Below are positions 25,423 through 34,560 of a stretch of 64,000 nt of DNA, piece after piece. The position numbers were made by a program, and so were the translations under genes. Every line of letters begins with the position of its first letter. Positions within the stretch are counted from its first letter, which is position 1. This DNA is from Polycyclovorans sp. (GTDB lineage Bacteria > Pseudomonadota > Gammaproteobacteria > Nevskiales > Nevskiaceae): contig PAKU01000037.1 in NCBI GenBank assembly GCA_002706265.1, positions 1-64,000 on the forward strand, written 5' to 3'. The notes beneath the pieces are model-generated. The model saw only the letters and a program-made list of their open reading frames with translations, searched no databases and was not told where the DNA came from.

Positions 25423-27192
25423 GTGCACAGAGTTCCGGCAGTCGTTGGATTGGCGTGGATGGCGCTGGTGCTGTCGGCCTGCGGTGGCGATGCCACGTTC
25501 GGCGGCGGTGGCGACGGTGGTGGCAATCCCGATGGCGGCGCTGTCATCCCTGATGACGGTGCCGGGCCGCTTCTGGAGGCCCGCATCGGGGTGCTCACCG
25601 GGGGCAATTTCACCGAAGGCGCGCTCGCCATCGGCACGCCCTCCCTGTCGGCGGGCGGCCAGACCGCCGTGCGACTCGATGTGGTCGACGCTCAGGGCCT
25701 GCGGTTGTCGAATGTGCCCCTCACCGCGAGCTTTCGCTCGGAATGCGCGAACGCGGGGCTGAGCCGTTTCGAGCCCGCCACGCTGGCGTCTGACTCCGGG
25801 CGATTTGACGTGACCTACGTGGCCCAGGGCTGCAACGGCGCCGACGAGATCACCGCCGTCGTGCAGCTTGGCGGTGTGATCGCCACGGCCAGCGGCGTGG
25901 TGGATGTGGCCGCCGCAGAACTCGGCAGCATCGAGTTCGTGTTCGCCGAATCCACCGTCATCGGGCTGACCGGCAGCCCCATTCCCAATCAGGCGGAGTT
26001 GCGCTTTCGGGTGCGGGACACCACCGGGAGCCCGGTGCCCAATCAGCACGTCAATTTCACGCTCGACGTCAGTACCGGCGGCATCGGCGTGACGCCGGCA
26101 TCGGCCGTGAGCGATGCCGGGGGCGTGGTGCGTACCGTGGTGCGTGGCGGCACGGTGCCGACCGCTGCCCGGGTGACGGCCACCTTGTCCGCCACCCAGA
26201 TCGCCACGCAGTCGGAGCAGCTGGCCATCTCGACCGGCATCCCCGACCAGAACAGCATGTCGCTGGCCTTCGACCGACTGGCCGTGGACGGCACCTGCGA
26301 CGGCGAGCGCATCAACGTCACGCTGCGGATGGCCGACCGGTTCAACAATCCGGTACCGGAAGGCACGGCCGCCAATTTCCGTACCGAGGGCGGGGCGATT
26401 CAGGCGCAGTGCTTCACGGGCAATCCGCTGCTCGATCCTGCCGAGGAGGCCGGCGCCTGCACCGTCGCCATGAATGTGCGCAATCCGCGCCCGGCGAATG
26501 GCCGCGCCACCGTGCTGGCCACTGCGCTGGGAGAAGAAACCTTCATCGACCGCAACGGCAACGGCTACTTCGACAGCGGCGACGGTGCGGTCAACGACCT
26601 TCCGGAAGCCTTTCTTGACGAAAACGAGAACGGCCTGCGCGACCCCGACGAGCCCTTCGTCGACACCAACAGCGACCAGCAGTATTCACTGGCCAATAAC
26701 GCGTTCGACGGCTTTGTCTGCCAAAGCCCGGGCATCGGCTGCTCAACACGCTTGTTCCACGTGCGTGATTCGGGCGAGGTGGTGTTCTCGATGGCCCGGG
26801 CCGGTGTGGTCATCGGCTGCGTGGGCGCGGCCGGTGGCCAGTGCCCCTTCACGCCGGGCGAGGTGGGGCCGGGTCAGGCTCTTGATCTGGTCTTCGATGT
26901 CTCGGACGTGAACGGGCAGGTGCCGCCAACCGGCACGACCTACACCCTGGAAGCCAGTGCGGGCAACATTCTCGAGCCGGCCACGGTGGGCCCCTTCAAC
27001 AGCAATGCCAACGGCCCGCAGCGCATCGGCTTCCGCTTCCAGGCCCCTGAGGAGGCGCCGGAGTCGCCCGTGAACGTGACGCTGACGCTGCGGGTCGATC
27101 TGCCGGAGTCGGCGTGCAGCGAAGGGGCGGCGCTCTCGGCCTTCGTTGCCAATTTCGTGCTGCCGGCCGCCATCGTCGAGGCGGCACCGTGA
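25423..27192 (+). CDS. Predicted Ig-like (invasin/Big-type) surface lipoprotein
   Basis: Start GTG 25423 is chosen because AGGGAG lies six bases upstream and it opens directly into a lipoprotein signal: a hydrophobic stretch, then LSACGG with the lipidated Cys near residue 20. The 589-residue protein continues with a Gly/Asp-rich tether and two Ig-like (Big_1/Big-type) beta domains, seen as SLSAGGQTAVRLDVVDAQG and RFRVRDTTGSPVPNQHVNF. A third beta region is interrupted by Asp/Asn-rich calcium-loop-like repeats (about 26544-26690). Six or more Cys in the second half suggest disulfides. Likely an outer-membrane-anchored adhesin-like or structural protein; the ligand is unknown. It is divergent from the zinc hydrolase. 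Confidence 0.75.
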   Translation: MHRVPAVVGLAWMALVLSACGGDATFGGGGDGGGNPDGGAVIPDDGAGPLLEARIGVLTGGNFTEGALAIGTPSLSAGGQTAVRLDVVDAQGLRLSNVPLTASFRSECANAGLSRFEPATLASDSGRFDVTYVAQGCNGADEITAVVQLGGVIATASGVVDVAAAELGSIEFVFAESTVIGLTGSPIPNQAELRFRVRDTTGSPVPNQHVNFTLDVSTGGIGVTPASAVSDAGGVVRTVVRGGTVPTAARVTATLSATQIATQSEQLAISTGIPDQNSMSLAFDRLAVDGTCDGERINVTLRMADRFNNPVPEGTAANFRTEGGAIQAQCFTGNPLLDPAEEAGACTVAMNVRNPRPANGRATVLATALGEETFIDRNGNGYFDSGDGAVNDLPEAFLDENENGLRDPDEPFVDTNSDQQYSLANNAFDGFVCQSPGIGCSTRLFHVRDSGEVVFSMARAGVVIGCVGAAGGQCPFTPGEVGPGQALDLVFDVSDVNGQVPPTGTTYTLEASAGNILEPATVGPFNSNANGPQRIGFRFQAPEEAPESPVNVTLTLRVDLPESACSEGAALSAFVANFVLPAAIVEAAP

Positions 27193-27213
27193 GGCGCACC
27201 GGCTGACCCTGCG

Positions 27214-27891
27214 GTGCCGCTGGCTTACGTCCTCCAATCGCGCCCGTATCGCGAAACCTCGGCGCTGCTGGAGCTGCTGACGGTCGATGCCGGGCGCATC
27301 GGCGCGGTGGCGCGCGGGGCCCGCGGGGCGAAAAGTCGGCTGCGCGGCAGCCTGCAGCCCTTCGCGCTGCTCGATGTCGGGCTGACGGGACGCGGCGAGC
27401 TGAAGACCCTGACCCACGCCGACCTGGAATCACCACCGCCCGTTCTCGCCGCAGAGCGGGTGCTTTTCGGCTGGTATCTCAACGAGCTGGTCCTCAAGCT
27501 GCTGGCGCGTGAAGATCCGCATCCCCGCCTGTTTGCCGCCTACGCCTGCGCCATCGAGGCGCTGCGCGGTGATGAGGCCGAATCGGCCCTGCGCCAGTTC
27601 GAATGGGCCTTGCTGCACGAGATAGGACTGGGGCTGGCCGAGTTGCCCGCTGGTGAAGGCGGGCACTGGGCCTGGCAGGCGGGCGGCGCGTGGCGACCCG
27701 CCGAGGACGGACGCGGCGTGGCGCGCAGCACCCTGGCGGCGCTGGCCAACCCTGCACTGTCGCTGGATGCCCAGCAGCGCCGTGAAGCGCGACGCCTGCT
27801 CAAACCCATGCTCGACCACGCCCTGGGCGGCAGGCGGCTGGCCTCATCGCAACTGATGCAGGCATTTCGGGCGCGTGCGCCGTCGGCATAA
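27214..27891 (+). CDS. recO: DNA repair protein RecO
   Basis: Recombination mediator that loads RecA with RecR and anneals ssDNA. The N-terminal OB fold begins AYVLQSRPYRETSALLELLT and continues with GRIGAVARGARGAKSRLRG, both RecO hallmarks; the C-terminal part is helical. At 225 residues it lacks the clear zinc-finger Cys set seen in some RecOs, as is usual in gammaproteobacteria. Start is GTG 27214, 21 bases after the lipoprotein stop. recO-pdxJ-acpS is a widely conserved gammaproteobacterial order and is intact here. Confidence 0.93.
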   Translation: MPLAYVLQSRPYRETSALLELLTVDAGRIGAVARGARGAKSRLRGSLQPFALLDVGLTGRGELKTLTHADLESPPPVLAAERVLFGWYLNELVLKLLAREDPHPRLFAAYACAIEALRGDEAESALRQFEWALLHEIGLGLAELPAGEGGHWAWQAGGAWRPAEDGRGVARSTLAALANPALSLDAQQRREARRLLKPMLDHALGGRRLASSQLMQAFRARAPSA

Positions 27892-27918
27892 TGCGCGCCT
27901 GACTTGGGAGTGTGAATC

Positions 27919-28683
27919 GTGTCTCACCCGTCGCTGGCCGGGCTGCGTCTCGGCATCAACATTGATCATGTGGCCACCGTGCGCCAGGCGCGCGGCACCG
28001 CGTACCCCGATCCGGTCGAGGCCGGTCTGCTCGCCGCCAGCGCGGGCGCCGACAGCCTGACGATCCACCTGCGGGAAGACCGCCGCCATATTCAGGATCA
28101 CGACGTCACCCGGTTGCTGGCGCGCAGCCCGGTGCCGGTGAATCTGGAGATGGCCGTCACCGACGAAATGGTCGACATCGCCTGTCGGGTGCGGCCGCGC
28201 TTCGTCTGCCTGGTGCCCGAGAAGCGCGAGGAGGTCACCACCGAAGGCGGGCTGGACGTGGCCGCGCATCAGGACGCCGTGGCCGCAGCCTGCCTGACGC
28301 TGCGTGCGGCGGGCATCGTCACCGCGCTGTTCATCGACGCCGACCCGGCGCAGCTTGCCGCGTGCCTTGCGGTCGGCGTGCCGCACATCGAAATTCACAC
28401 CGGGCGCTATGCCGACACCGAGGGCGATGACCGGCACGCCGAACTGGTCCGCATTCGCGATTTCGCGCGCGAGGCTGCCGCGGCGGGCCTGGAAGTGCAC
28501 GCCGGCCACGGCCTGCACCTGCACAACGTGGGCGCGATTGCCCGCATTCCCGAAGTCGTTGAACTCAATATCGGGCACAGCATCGTGGCCCGGTCGATGT
28601 TCGTGGGTCTGCCGATGGCCATTGCCGAAATGCGCCGGGCGATGAACGAGGCCCGGTTCGCGCAGGCGTCGCCGGTCGCATGA
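27919..28683 (+). CDS. pdxJ: Pyridoxine 5'-phosphate synthase
   Basis: TIM-barrel enzyme joining 1-deoxyxylulose 5-phosphate and 3-amino-2-oxopropyl phosphate in the DXP-dependent vitamin B6 route. [20 protein letters not shown] is the signature start, with [27 protein letters not shown] and the phosphate-binding [10 protein letters not shown]. Length 254 is normal. GTG 27919 is the start, since no ATG precedes the conserved region. The stop overlaps acpS (ATGA). Confidence 0.97.
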   Translation: MSHPSLAGLRLGINIDHVATVRQARGTAYPDPVEAGLLAASAGADSLTIHLREDRRHIQDHDVTRLLARSPVPVNLEMAVTDEMVDIACRVRPRFVCLVPEKREEVTTEGGLDVAAHQDAVAAACLTLRAAGIVTALFIDADPAQLAACLAVGVPHIEIHTGRYADTEGDDRHAELVRIRDFAREAAAAGLEVHAGHGLHLHNVGAIARIPEVVELNIGHSIVARSMFVGLPMAIAEMRRAMNEARFAQASPVA

Positions 28684-29057
28684 TCGTCGGGCTGGGCAAC
28701 GACCTCATCCGCGTCAGCCGCATCGAGCGCGTGCTGGCGCGGCATGGCCAGCGTTTCATCGACCGCCTGCTGACCGACGAAGAGCGCGCCACGCTGCCCG
28801 CCGGTGCCCGGCGCGCCAACCGCATGGCCAAAAGCTTCGCCGCCAAGGAGGCGCTGGTGAAGGCGCTGGGCTGCGGGTTTCGCGACATCGATCACCGGGA
28901 TTGCGGTGTCGGCCGCAGCGAGATCGGCGCCCCCTCATTGCGGTTCAGCCCCGCCGTGCAGGCGCTGCTCCGCCAGCGGGGCATCAGCCGCACGCATCTG
29001 GCGCTGACCGACGATGGCGACTGGGTGCTGGCCACGGTGATTCTGGAACGCGACTGA
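28680..29057 (+). CDS. acpS: Holo-[acyl-carrier-protein] synthase
   Basis: Phosphopantetheinyl transferase activating ACP from Co[17 protein letters not shown] contains the metal-binding Asp, and [17 protein letters not shown] is the second signature. 125 residues, full length. Overlaps pdxJ by four bases and ends 25 bases before the convergent kinase gene. Essential for fatty-acid synthesis unless another transferase compensates. Confidence 0.96.
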   Translation: MIVGLGNDLIRVSRIERVLARHGQRFIDRLLTDEERATLPAGARRANRMAKSFAAKEALVKALGCGFRDIDHRDCGVGRSEIGAPSLRFSPAVQALLRQRGISRTHLALTDDGDWVLATVILERD

Positions 29058-29082
29058 TCACGCTGATCGGCGGCGTCAGCCC

Positions 29083-31332
29083 TCAGCCGCCCAGTTCGGC
29101 CAGTCGTGAGTCGATCTCGGTCAATGCGCTGGCGATCGCCTGTTGCACGGCCTCGCATTCGGCCTGCGCGTGGTCGGTGTGGGTCACGGCGCGCAGGCGC
29201 GTTTCCAGTTGGTGGGTGGCATCGCGCAGGCTGCCGAGGTGGTAGAACGCGGCGGTGCCGCGCAACTGGTGGGCGGCGTCGCGGGCGGTTTCCAGTGACG
29301 CGGCGGCACATGCGGCCTCCAGTTCTGCCAATTGCAGGGGCAGTTCCTCGCGCAACAGCGCCAGCATGTCGGGGTCGGTGCCCAGCAAGCGCGATGACGG
29401 CGTGCCGTGCCGGGCCGGCGTGGGCCGCAGGGCATGGAGCAACTGGCGTTCGTCGAAGGGCTTGAGCAGGATCTGGTCGGCCCCGGCGTCCAGGAATGCG
29501 CGTCGCTCGTCGGGCTCCAGATGGGCGCTGACGGCGATGATGCGCGGCTGCGCACCGTGTTCTGCCAAGGCACGGATGGCGCGCGCGCAGCCCGGCCCAT
29601 CGAGGCGCGGCATGCGGGCGTCGAGCAGCACGAATTCGACCCGGTGCTCGCGGTACAGCGCCAGTGCCTGCTCGCCGTCGTGCGCTTCCAGCACGTCCAG
29701 CCCCAGCTCCACCGCCAGCAGCGCCAGATAGCGCAGGTTGCTGAGATTGTTGTCGGCGATCAGCGCGCGGCGCCTGGCCAGCGGCCGCGGGCTGGCAGTC
29801 TGGGTGCTCAGGTCTACCAGCACCTGTAACAGGGCCTGATGATCGACGGATTTGGCCAGACAGGCCGCAGCGCCCAGAGCGCGCAGCCGAAGCTGAAGGT
29901 CCAGCGAGGCGGAGGCGACCAGCGCCAACAGCGGCGGCTTGCGGTCGCCGCAGAGCTGCAACACCGCGCGCAGGGACTCGACCTGCTGCGGGGCCAGGCC
30001 CACGATCACCAGGCTCGGCAGGCCCTGGGCAATCTCCAGCCGTTCGGCGAGGTGCTGCGGGGTGTCGAAATCAACCACGTCCACGCCCCAGAAGCTCAGC
30101 CAGTGGGTCAGCGCAAGGCGCGCGGTGGGGTGGGGCTCGAACAGCCACACCCTGCGGCCGCGCATGCGCCCGTCCGGCCCCGGATCATCGGCGCGTGCAG
30201 CGGTCCGAAACGGCAGTCGCGCGCAGAAATGAGCGCCCTTGCCGGGTGCGCTGTCCAGGGTGATGTCACCGCCCATCATTTCGGCCAGGCGACGGCTGAT
30301 CGACAGGCCCAGGCCGCTGCCACCCTGGCTGTGGCCGGCCTGCTGGAAGGGCTGGAACAGCCGCGCCTGCACCGCCGGGCTGATGCCCACGCCGGTGTCC
30401 TGCACCGACAGGTTGAGCCACACGTGCCGCTCGCTGGGGTTGCCCTGGGTGACGCGCACCACCACCTCACCCACATCGGTGAACTTGATGGCGTTGGACA
30501 GCAGGTTGGTCAGAATCTGCCGCAGGCGCTGCGCGTCGCCCGACAGCCCGCGCGGCACGTCATGATCGACGATGCGCACCAGCTCAAGGTCCTTCTGGTA
30601 GGCCAGCGGTGCCAGCAGGGTGGTGACGTTTTCGACCACCTCGTGAATGTCGAACCGCTCTTCGTTGAGGTGCAGGCGGCCCGACTCGATACGGCTCCAG
30701 TCCAGCAGGTCATTGACCATGGCCAGCAGCCCGCGCGCCGACCGGTCCAGGGTTTCGAGGTACTGCTCCTGCTCGGGGTCCAGGGCCGAGCGCCGCAGCA
30801 GATCGGCGTATCCCAGAATGCCGGTGAGGGGCGTGCGCAGTTCGTGGCTGAGATTGGCGAACAGGGCCGACTGGCTTTCGGCGGCCGATTGCGTGTGCAG
30901 CAACGCCGCGCGCATGTCGCTGTTCAGCGACTGCAGCCGCGCGTGCTCGCTCTTGAGCCGGGTGGTGGACTGCTGCATGAGCTGGTTGTGGTGATCCTGG
31001 GTCTGGCTCATGGCGCGGGCAATCTGGTTGAGGTGCAGGGCCACGGCGGCCAGCGGCGCCGGCAGGTCACTGGGCGCGCGCTGCTCAACGCGCCCCTGCG
31101 CCAGTGCGCGCCCGGCCTGCGCCAGCTGCCCCAGCCCTCGGGCCAGGTGCAGGCCCATCCAGATGCTGAACGCCAGCGTCAGCGCGGCGCCCAACAGCAG
31201 CAGCCTCAGCGGGTCATCGCTGAGCCAGGTGCCGGGCGCCAGCCAGCGCAGCAGCGTGATCAGCAGACCGGCCAGCAGCCAGGGCTGGATCATCCAGAAG
31301 ATGCACATCGCAGGGGTCAACCGTGACTTCAA
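29083..31332 (-). CDS. BarA/GacS-like hybrid sensor histidine kinase
   Basis: 749-residue membrane kinase. Two helices near residues 11-31 and 42-62 enclose only about ten exposed residues. Then come a HAMP-like segment with coiled coil (62-150), HisKA with H163 in NLSHELRTPLTG, HATPase (about 270-390), a degenerate receiver (about 400-505), an intact receiver with VEFVLLDARMPRLDG, and a C-terminal Hpt with HQLRGTAAFYH. Gene position, divergent from cysM-rlmD, is the one held by gacS/barA in pseudomonads, so control of a UvrY/GacA regulator and small RNAs is likely. The usual periplasmic sensor is missing. Start TTG 31332 is preceded by GCGAGG; ATG 31308 is an alternative. Confidence 0.88.
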   Translation of the reverse strand: MKSRLTPAMCIFWMIQPWLLAGLLITLLRWLAPGTWLSDDPLRLLLLGAALTLAFSIWMGLHLARGLGQLAQAGRALAQGRVEQRAPSDLPAPLAAVALHLNQIARAMSQTQDHHNQLMQQSTTRLKSEHARLQSLNSDMRAALLHTQSAAESQSALFANLSHELRTPLTGILGYADLLRRSALDPEQEQYLETLDRSARGLLAMVNDLLDWSRIESGRLHLNEERFDIHEVVENVTTLLAPLAYQKDLELVRIVDHDVPRGLSGDAQRLRQILTNLLSNAIKFTDVGEVVVRVTQGNPSERHVWLNLSVQDTGVGISPAVQARLFQPFQQAGHSQGGSGLGLSISRRLAEMMGGDITLDSAPGKGAHFCARLPFRTAARADDPGPDGRMRGRRVWLFEPHPTARLALTHWLSFWGVDVVDFDTPQHLAERLEIAQGLPSLVIVGLAPQQVESLRAVLQLCGDRKPPLLALVASASLDLQLRLRALGAAACLAKSVDHQALLQVLVDLSTQTASPRPLARRRALIADNNLSNLRYLALLAVELGLDVLEAHDGEQALALYREHRVEFVLLDARMPRLDGPGCARAIRALAEHGAQPRIIAVSAHLEPDERRAFLDAGADQILLKPFDERQLLHALRPTPARHGTPSSRLLGTDPDMLALLREELPLQLAELEAACAAASLETARDAAHQLRGTAAFYHLGSLRDATHQLETRLRAVTHTDHAQAECEAVQQAIASALTEIDSRLAELGG

Positions 31333-31347
31333 AGCGCCTCGCTCGAA

Positions 31348-31361
31348 TGTAGCCGGCTACA
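31348..31361. promoter_or_regulatory. 14-bp perfect palindrome in the barA/cysM divergent promoter region
   Basis: TGTAGCCGGCTACA reads the same on both strands. It lies in the 38-base gap between divergent gene starts and overlaps a possible cysM -10 hexamer (TACACT, 31358-31363) seven bases from the cysM ATG. Position suggests an operator or a very short leader; no known regulator is assigned. Confidence 0.35.
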
Positions 31362-31370
31362 CTTTAGGGC

Positions 31371-32261
31371 ATGTCCACTCAAACTCTGGCCAACACGATT
31401 GGCAACACCCCGCTGGTGCAACTCACCCGTCTGCCGGGGATCGGCAGCAACCGGCTTTTTGCCAAGCTCGAGGGCAACAATCCGGCCGGATCGGTGAAAG
31501 ACCGGCCAGCGTACTCGATGATTCTGCGCGCCCAGGAGCGCGGTGAAATCAAGCCTGGTGACACACTGATCGAGGCCACGTCGGGCAATACCGGCATCGC
31601 GCTGGCCATGGCCGCTGCGGTGCTGGGCTATCGCATGGTGCTGATCATGCCGGCGCACATGAGCGCCGAGCGTCGCGCGTCCATGCGCGCCTATGGCGCC
31701 GAGATCATCCCGGTCACCCAGCAGGAAGGCATGGAAGGCGCCCGTGACCTCGCCGACCAGATGGCGCGCGACGGCAAGGGCAAGGTGCTCAATCAGTTCG
31801 CCAACCCCGACAACTGGCGGGCGCACTTTGAAGGCACCGGCCCCGAGATCTGGCGCGACACCGGGGGCGCGATCACCCATTTCGTCTCCAGCATGGGCAC
31901 CACCGGCACCATCATGGGCTGCTCGCGCTACTTCAAATCGCAGAATCCAGCGGTGCAGATCGTGGGCGTGCAGCCCGATGGCGAGTCGTCGATTCCCGGC
32001 ATCCGCAAATGGCCAGAAGCCTATTTGCCGAAAATTTTCGAGCGCCCGCGGGTCGATGAGGTGATCGAGGTGTCGGCCGCCGATGCCGAGGCCACCATGC
32101 GCGACATGGCCCGAATTGAAGGGCTGTTCTGCGGGCCGTCGTCGGGCGGTGCCATGTGGGTGGCCCTGCAACTGTGCCAGCGGCTGCAGGGGGCCACCAT
32201 CGTGTCGATCGCCTGCGACCGGGGCGATCGTTACATCTCGACGGGCGTCTATCCGGCATGA
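31371..32261 (+). CDS. cysM: Cysteine synthase B (O-acetylserine sulfhydrylase CysM)
   Basis: PLP enzyme making cysteine from O-acetylserine and sulfide or thiosulfate. The PLP lysine is in LEGNNPAGSVKDRPA, the substrate loop is EATSGNTGIALAM, and the phosphate-binding loop is SSMGTTGTIMG. The C-terminal region and the 296-residue length fit CysM rather than the longer CysK. Its ATG is only seven bases from a possible -10, so the leader is very short or the promoter lies inside the kinase gene. It overlaps rlmD by ATGA, as in pseudomonads. Confidence 0.94.
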   Translation: MSTQTLANTIGNTPLVQLTRLPGIGSNRLFAKLEGNNPAGSVKDRPAYSMILRAQERGEIKPGDTLIEATSGNTGIALAMAAAVLGYRMVLIMPAHMSAERRASMRAYGAEIIPVTQQEGMEGARDLADQMARDGKGKVLNQFANPDNWRAHFEGTGPEIWRDTGGAITHFVSSMGTTGTIMGCSRYFKSQNPAVQIVGVQPDGESSIPGIRKWPEAYLPKIFERPRVDEVIEVSAADAEATMRDMARIEGLFCGPSSGGAMWVALQLCQRLQGATIVSIACDRGDRYISTGVYPA

Positions 32262-33583
32262 GGCGGCGTGCGCGCCGGTACCCCGAGGGAGAGCACGAAG
32301 CCGAGATTCTCGACCTTGCCGAAGATGGCCGTGGCATTGCCCGCATCGACGGCAAAGTGGTGTTCATTGCCGATGCGCTGCCGTCGGAACGGGTCGTGTT
32401 CAGGTACGTGGCGGCCGGAAAATCGTTCGACGAAGGGCAGACGCTGCGCGTTGCGTCGGCCAGCCCGGATCGGGTCACGCCCGGTTGCCCGCATTTTGGC
32501 GTGTGCGGCGGGTGCGCCCTGCAGCATCTGGCGCCCGAGGCGCAGGTGCGGTTCAAGCAAAAACAACTGGTCGATGCCCTGGCGCGCATCGGCAAGGTGG
32601 CGCCGGAGCAGCTTGCCGAGCCCATTACCGGGCCGGTCTGGGGCTATCGCCGCCGCGCGCGCATGGGGGCCAAGTGGGTGTTCAACAAGCACACGGTGCT
32701 GGTGGGCTTTCGCGAACGGCGCACCCATTTTCTGGCCGAACTGAGCCGCTGCCCGGTGCTGGATCCGCGCGTCGGCGAAGCGCTTGAGGTGCTGGCCGAG
32801 GCGCTGGCCAACACCAGCATCGCCGACAAGATTCCGCAGATCGAAATGGCGGCCGCCGAGCACGTTTGCCTGTCGATTCGCGTGCTGCAGGCGCCCACCG
32901 AGGCCGATCTGCAGGTGTTTCGCCAGCTTGCGCGCGACACCGGTTTCGAGCTGCGCCTGCAGCCCGGCGGGCTGAGCACCATCACCCCGCTCGACCCGCC
33001 GGCGCGGGTGCTCGACTACTCACCCGACGGCTCCGCGCGACGCTTGCAGTTCGAGATTGCCGATTTCATCCAGGTGAACGGTTTCATCAGCCAGCGGGTC
33101 GTCAACCAGGCCATTGACTGGCTGGCGCCGCAGCCGGGCGAACGGGTGCTGGAGCTGTTCTGCGGTCTGGGCAATTTCTCGCTGCCGCTGGCGGCCCGCG
33201 GCGTTGCGCTGACGGCCGTGGAGGGGGACGCCGGTCTGGTGCAGCGCGCGCGTGACAACGCGCAGCGCAACCAGATGAACATCCGTTTCGAGAAGGCCGA
33301 CCTGTTCAAGACCGGCGCCGAGGCCGACTGGCTGGCGGGTGCGTTCGATGCCGTGTTGCTCGATCCACCCCGCAGCGGCGCCGAGGCGATGATGCCGTTG
33401 ATTGCGGCGAAGAAGCCCTCGCGCGTGGTCTACGTGTCGTGCCAGCCCGGCACCCTGGCGCGGGACGTGGGCACCCTGGTGCATCACTACGGCTACCGCC
33501 TGGAGCGCGCTGGCGTGATGGACATGTTTCCGCACACCGCGCATGTCGAGTCGATGGCGCTGCTGCGCCGCGACGCCCCGTAA
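32258..33583 (+). CDS. rlmD: 23S rRNA (uracil-C5)-methyltransferase RlmD
   Basis: SAM-dependent enzyme methylating U1939 of 23S rRNA (E. coli numbering), 441 residues. An N-terminal TRAM domain (about 12-68) is followed by a [4Fe-4S] cysteine set, CPHFGVCGGCALQHL, with the fourth Cys at SRCPVLDPR, and the methyltransferase domain with ELFCGLGNFSLPLA, LLDPPRSGA and VYVSCQPGTLARD (nucleophile Cys). ATG 32258 overlaps the cysM stop; upstream codons in this frame belong to the cysM shadow. All catalytic and cluster residues appear intact. Confidence 0.95.
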   Translation: MRRRARRYPEGEHEAEILDLAEDGRGIARIDGKVVFIADALPSERVVFRYVAAGKSFDEGQTLRVASASPDRVTPGCPHFGVCGGCALQHLAPEAQVRFKQKQLVDALARIGKVAPEQLAEPITGPVWGYRRRARMGAKWVFNKHTVLVGFRERRTHFLAELSRCPVLDPRVGEALEVLAEALANTSIADKIPQIEMAAAEHVCLSIRVLQAPTEADLQVFRQLARDTGFELRLQPGGLSTITPLDPPARVLDYSPDGSARRLQFEIADFIQVNGFISQRVVNQAIDWLAPQPGERVLELFCGLGNFSLPLAARGVALTAVEGDAGLVQRARDNAQRNQMNIRFEKADLFKTGAEADWLAGAFDAVLLDPPRSGAEAMMPLIAAKKPSRVVYVSCQPGTLARDVGTLVHHYGYRLERAGVMDMFPHTAHVESMALLRRDAP

Positions 33584-33602
33584 TGTTCTGACGCCAACGC
33601 CC

Positions 33603-34094
33603 ATGCCCCTCGAAATTGAACGCAAATACCTGCTTGCCAGCGACGCCTGGCGCCGCGAGGTGCGCCGTCGGCAGCCGATGGCACAGGGTTATCTGGTGGG
33701 GGTGGGCGGCAAGGCGTCGATCCGCGTGCGGGTGGCCGGTGACGAGGCCCGTCTCAACATCAAGGCGGCGGTCGTCGGCGCCGCACGCGCGGAATATGAC
33801 TACGGCATTCCCCTGGCCGAGGGTCAAACCCTGCTGGCGACCCTGACGGTGGGCACGGTTGAAAAGACCCGCCATTACGTGGAGCGTGACGGTCTGATCT
33901 GGGAGATCGACGAATTCCACGGCGACAGCGACGGATTGATTGTTGCCGAAGTCGAGCTGGAGGCCGAAGATCAGGCCATCACCCGGCCAGACTGGCTGGG
34001 TGCAGAGGTGACCGACAAGTCGCGTTATTACAATCACGCCCTGTCGCAACGCCCTTATTGCCAATGGAGTGAGGCCGAGCAACGTGGAGATTGA
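33603..34094 (+). CDS. CYTH-domain inorganic triphosphatase-like protein
   Basis: 163 residues with the diagnostic ExExK at the N terminus (E4, E6, K8 in LEIERKYLL) and the tunnel-lining charged residues of the CYTH fold (ASIRVRV, LNIKAA, YDYGIPL, WEIDEFHGDSDGL, AEVELEAED). Bacterial single-domain CYTH proteins mostly hydrolyse inorganic tripolyphosphate; adenylate-cyclase or thiamine-triphosphatase activity is less likely. Starts 19 bases after rlmD and overlaps the L,D-transpeptidase by 11 bases. Start set by the ExExK position. Confidence 0.9.
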   Translation: MPLEIERKYLLASDAWRREVRRRQPMAQGYLVGVGGKASIRVRVAGDEARLNIKAAVVGAARAEYDYGIPLAEGQTLLATLTVGTVEKTRHYVERDGLIWEIDEFHGDSDGLIVAEVELEAEDQAITRPDWLGAEVTDKSRYYNHALSQRPYCQWSEAEQRGD

Positions 34095-34560
34095 CATTGA
34101 CCTGTCTGCCCAGCGCCTGCGCCTCTGCGATGGCGAGCACCAGGTCATGGACGTGGCGGTGTCCACCGGGGTCAACGGCATCGGCGAGCAGAACGGCTCG
34201 GGTTGCACGCCGCGCGGCCGCCACCAGGTGCGCGCCAAGATCGGGCAGGGCGCGCCGCCGGGCGCGGTGTTTCGCGGTCGTCGCTGGACCGGCGAGGTCT
34301 GGACGCCCGAGGCCCACGACACGCAACCGGGGCGCGACTGGATCCTGACCCGCATCCTCTGGCTGTCGGGTCTTGAGCCGGGGCGCAATCGCCTGGGCCC
34401 GGTCGACACCTTTCGACGGTACATCTACCTGCACGGCACGCCGCCGGTCACCGCGCTGGGCACGCCCGGCTCAAAAGGCTGCATCCGCATGAACAACGCT
34501 GACATCATCCGCCTCTTCGATCTGGTCGCGCCGGGGACCGTGGTGAACCTGCATGAATAA
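34084..34560 (+). CDS. L,D-transpeptidase (YkuD) family protein
   Basis: 158 residues consisting essentially of one YkuD catalytic domain. The active-site region HGTPPVTALGTPGSKGCIRM includes the catalytic Cys, with SKGC in place of the usual SHGC. Homologues typically begin a few residues before IDxxxQRLxL, so GTG 34084, preceded by GAGG, is preferred over GTG 34069. There is no signal peptide, which is odd for a periplasmic cross-linking enzyme but shared by this short family. It lies directly before nagZ (eight-base overlap), suggesting peptidoglycan metabolism. Confidence 0.88.
   Translation: MEIDIDLSAQRLRLCDGEHQVMDVAVSTGVNGIGEQNGSGCTPRGRHQVRAKIGQGAPPGAVFRGRRWTGEVWTPEAHDTQPGRDWILTRILWLSGLEPGRNRLGPVDTFRRYIYLHGTPPVTALGTPGSKGCIRMNNADIIRLFDLVAPGTVVNLHE

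Noticed and set aside
29839-31326. Long open plus-strand frame opposite the BarA-like kinase
   Set aside because: Compositional shadow of a GC-rich gene; no start signal or domain, and the minus-strand kinase is unmistakable.
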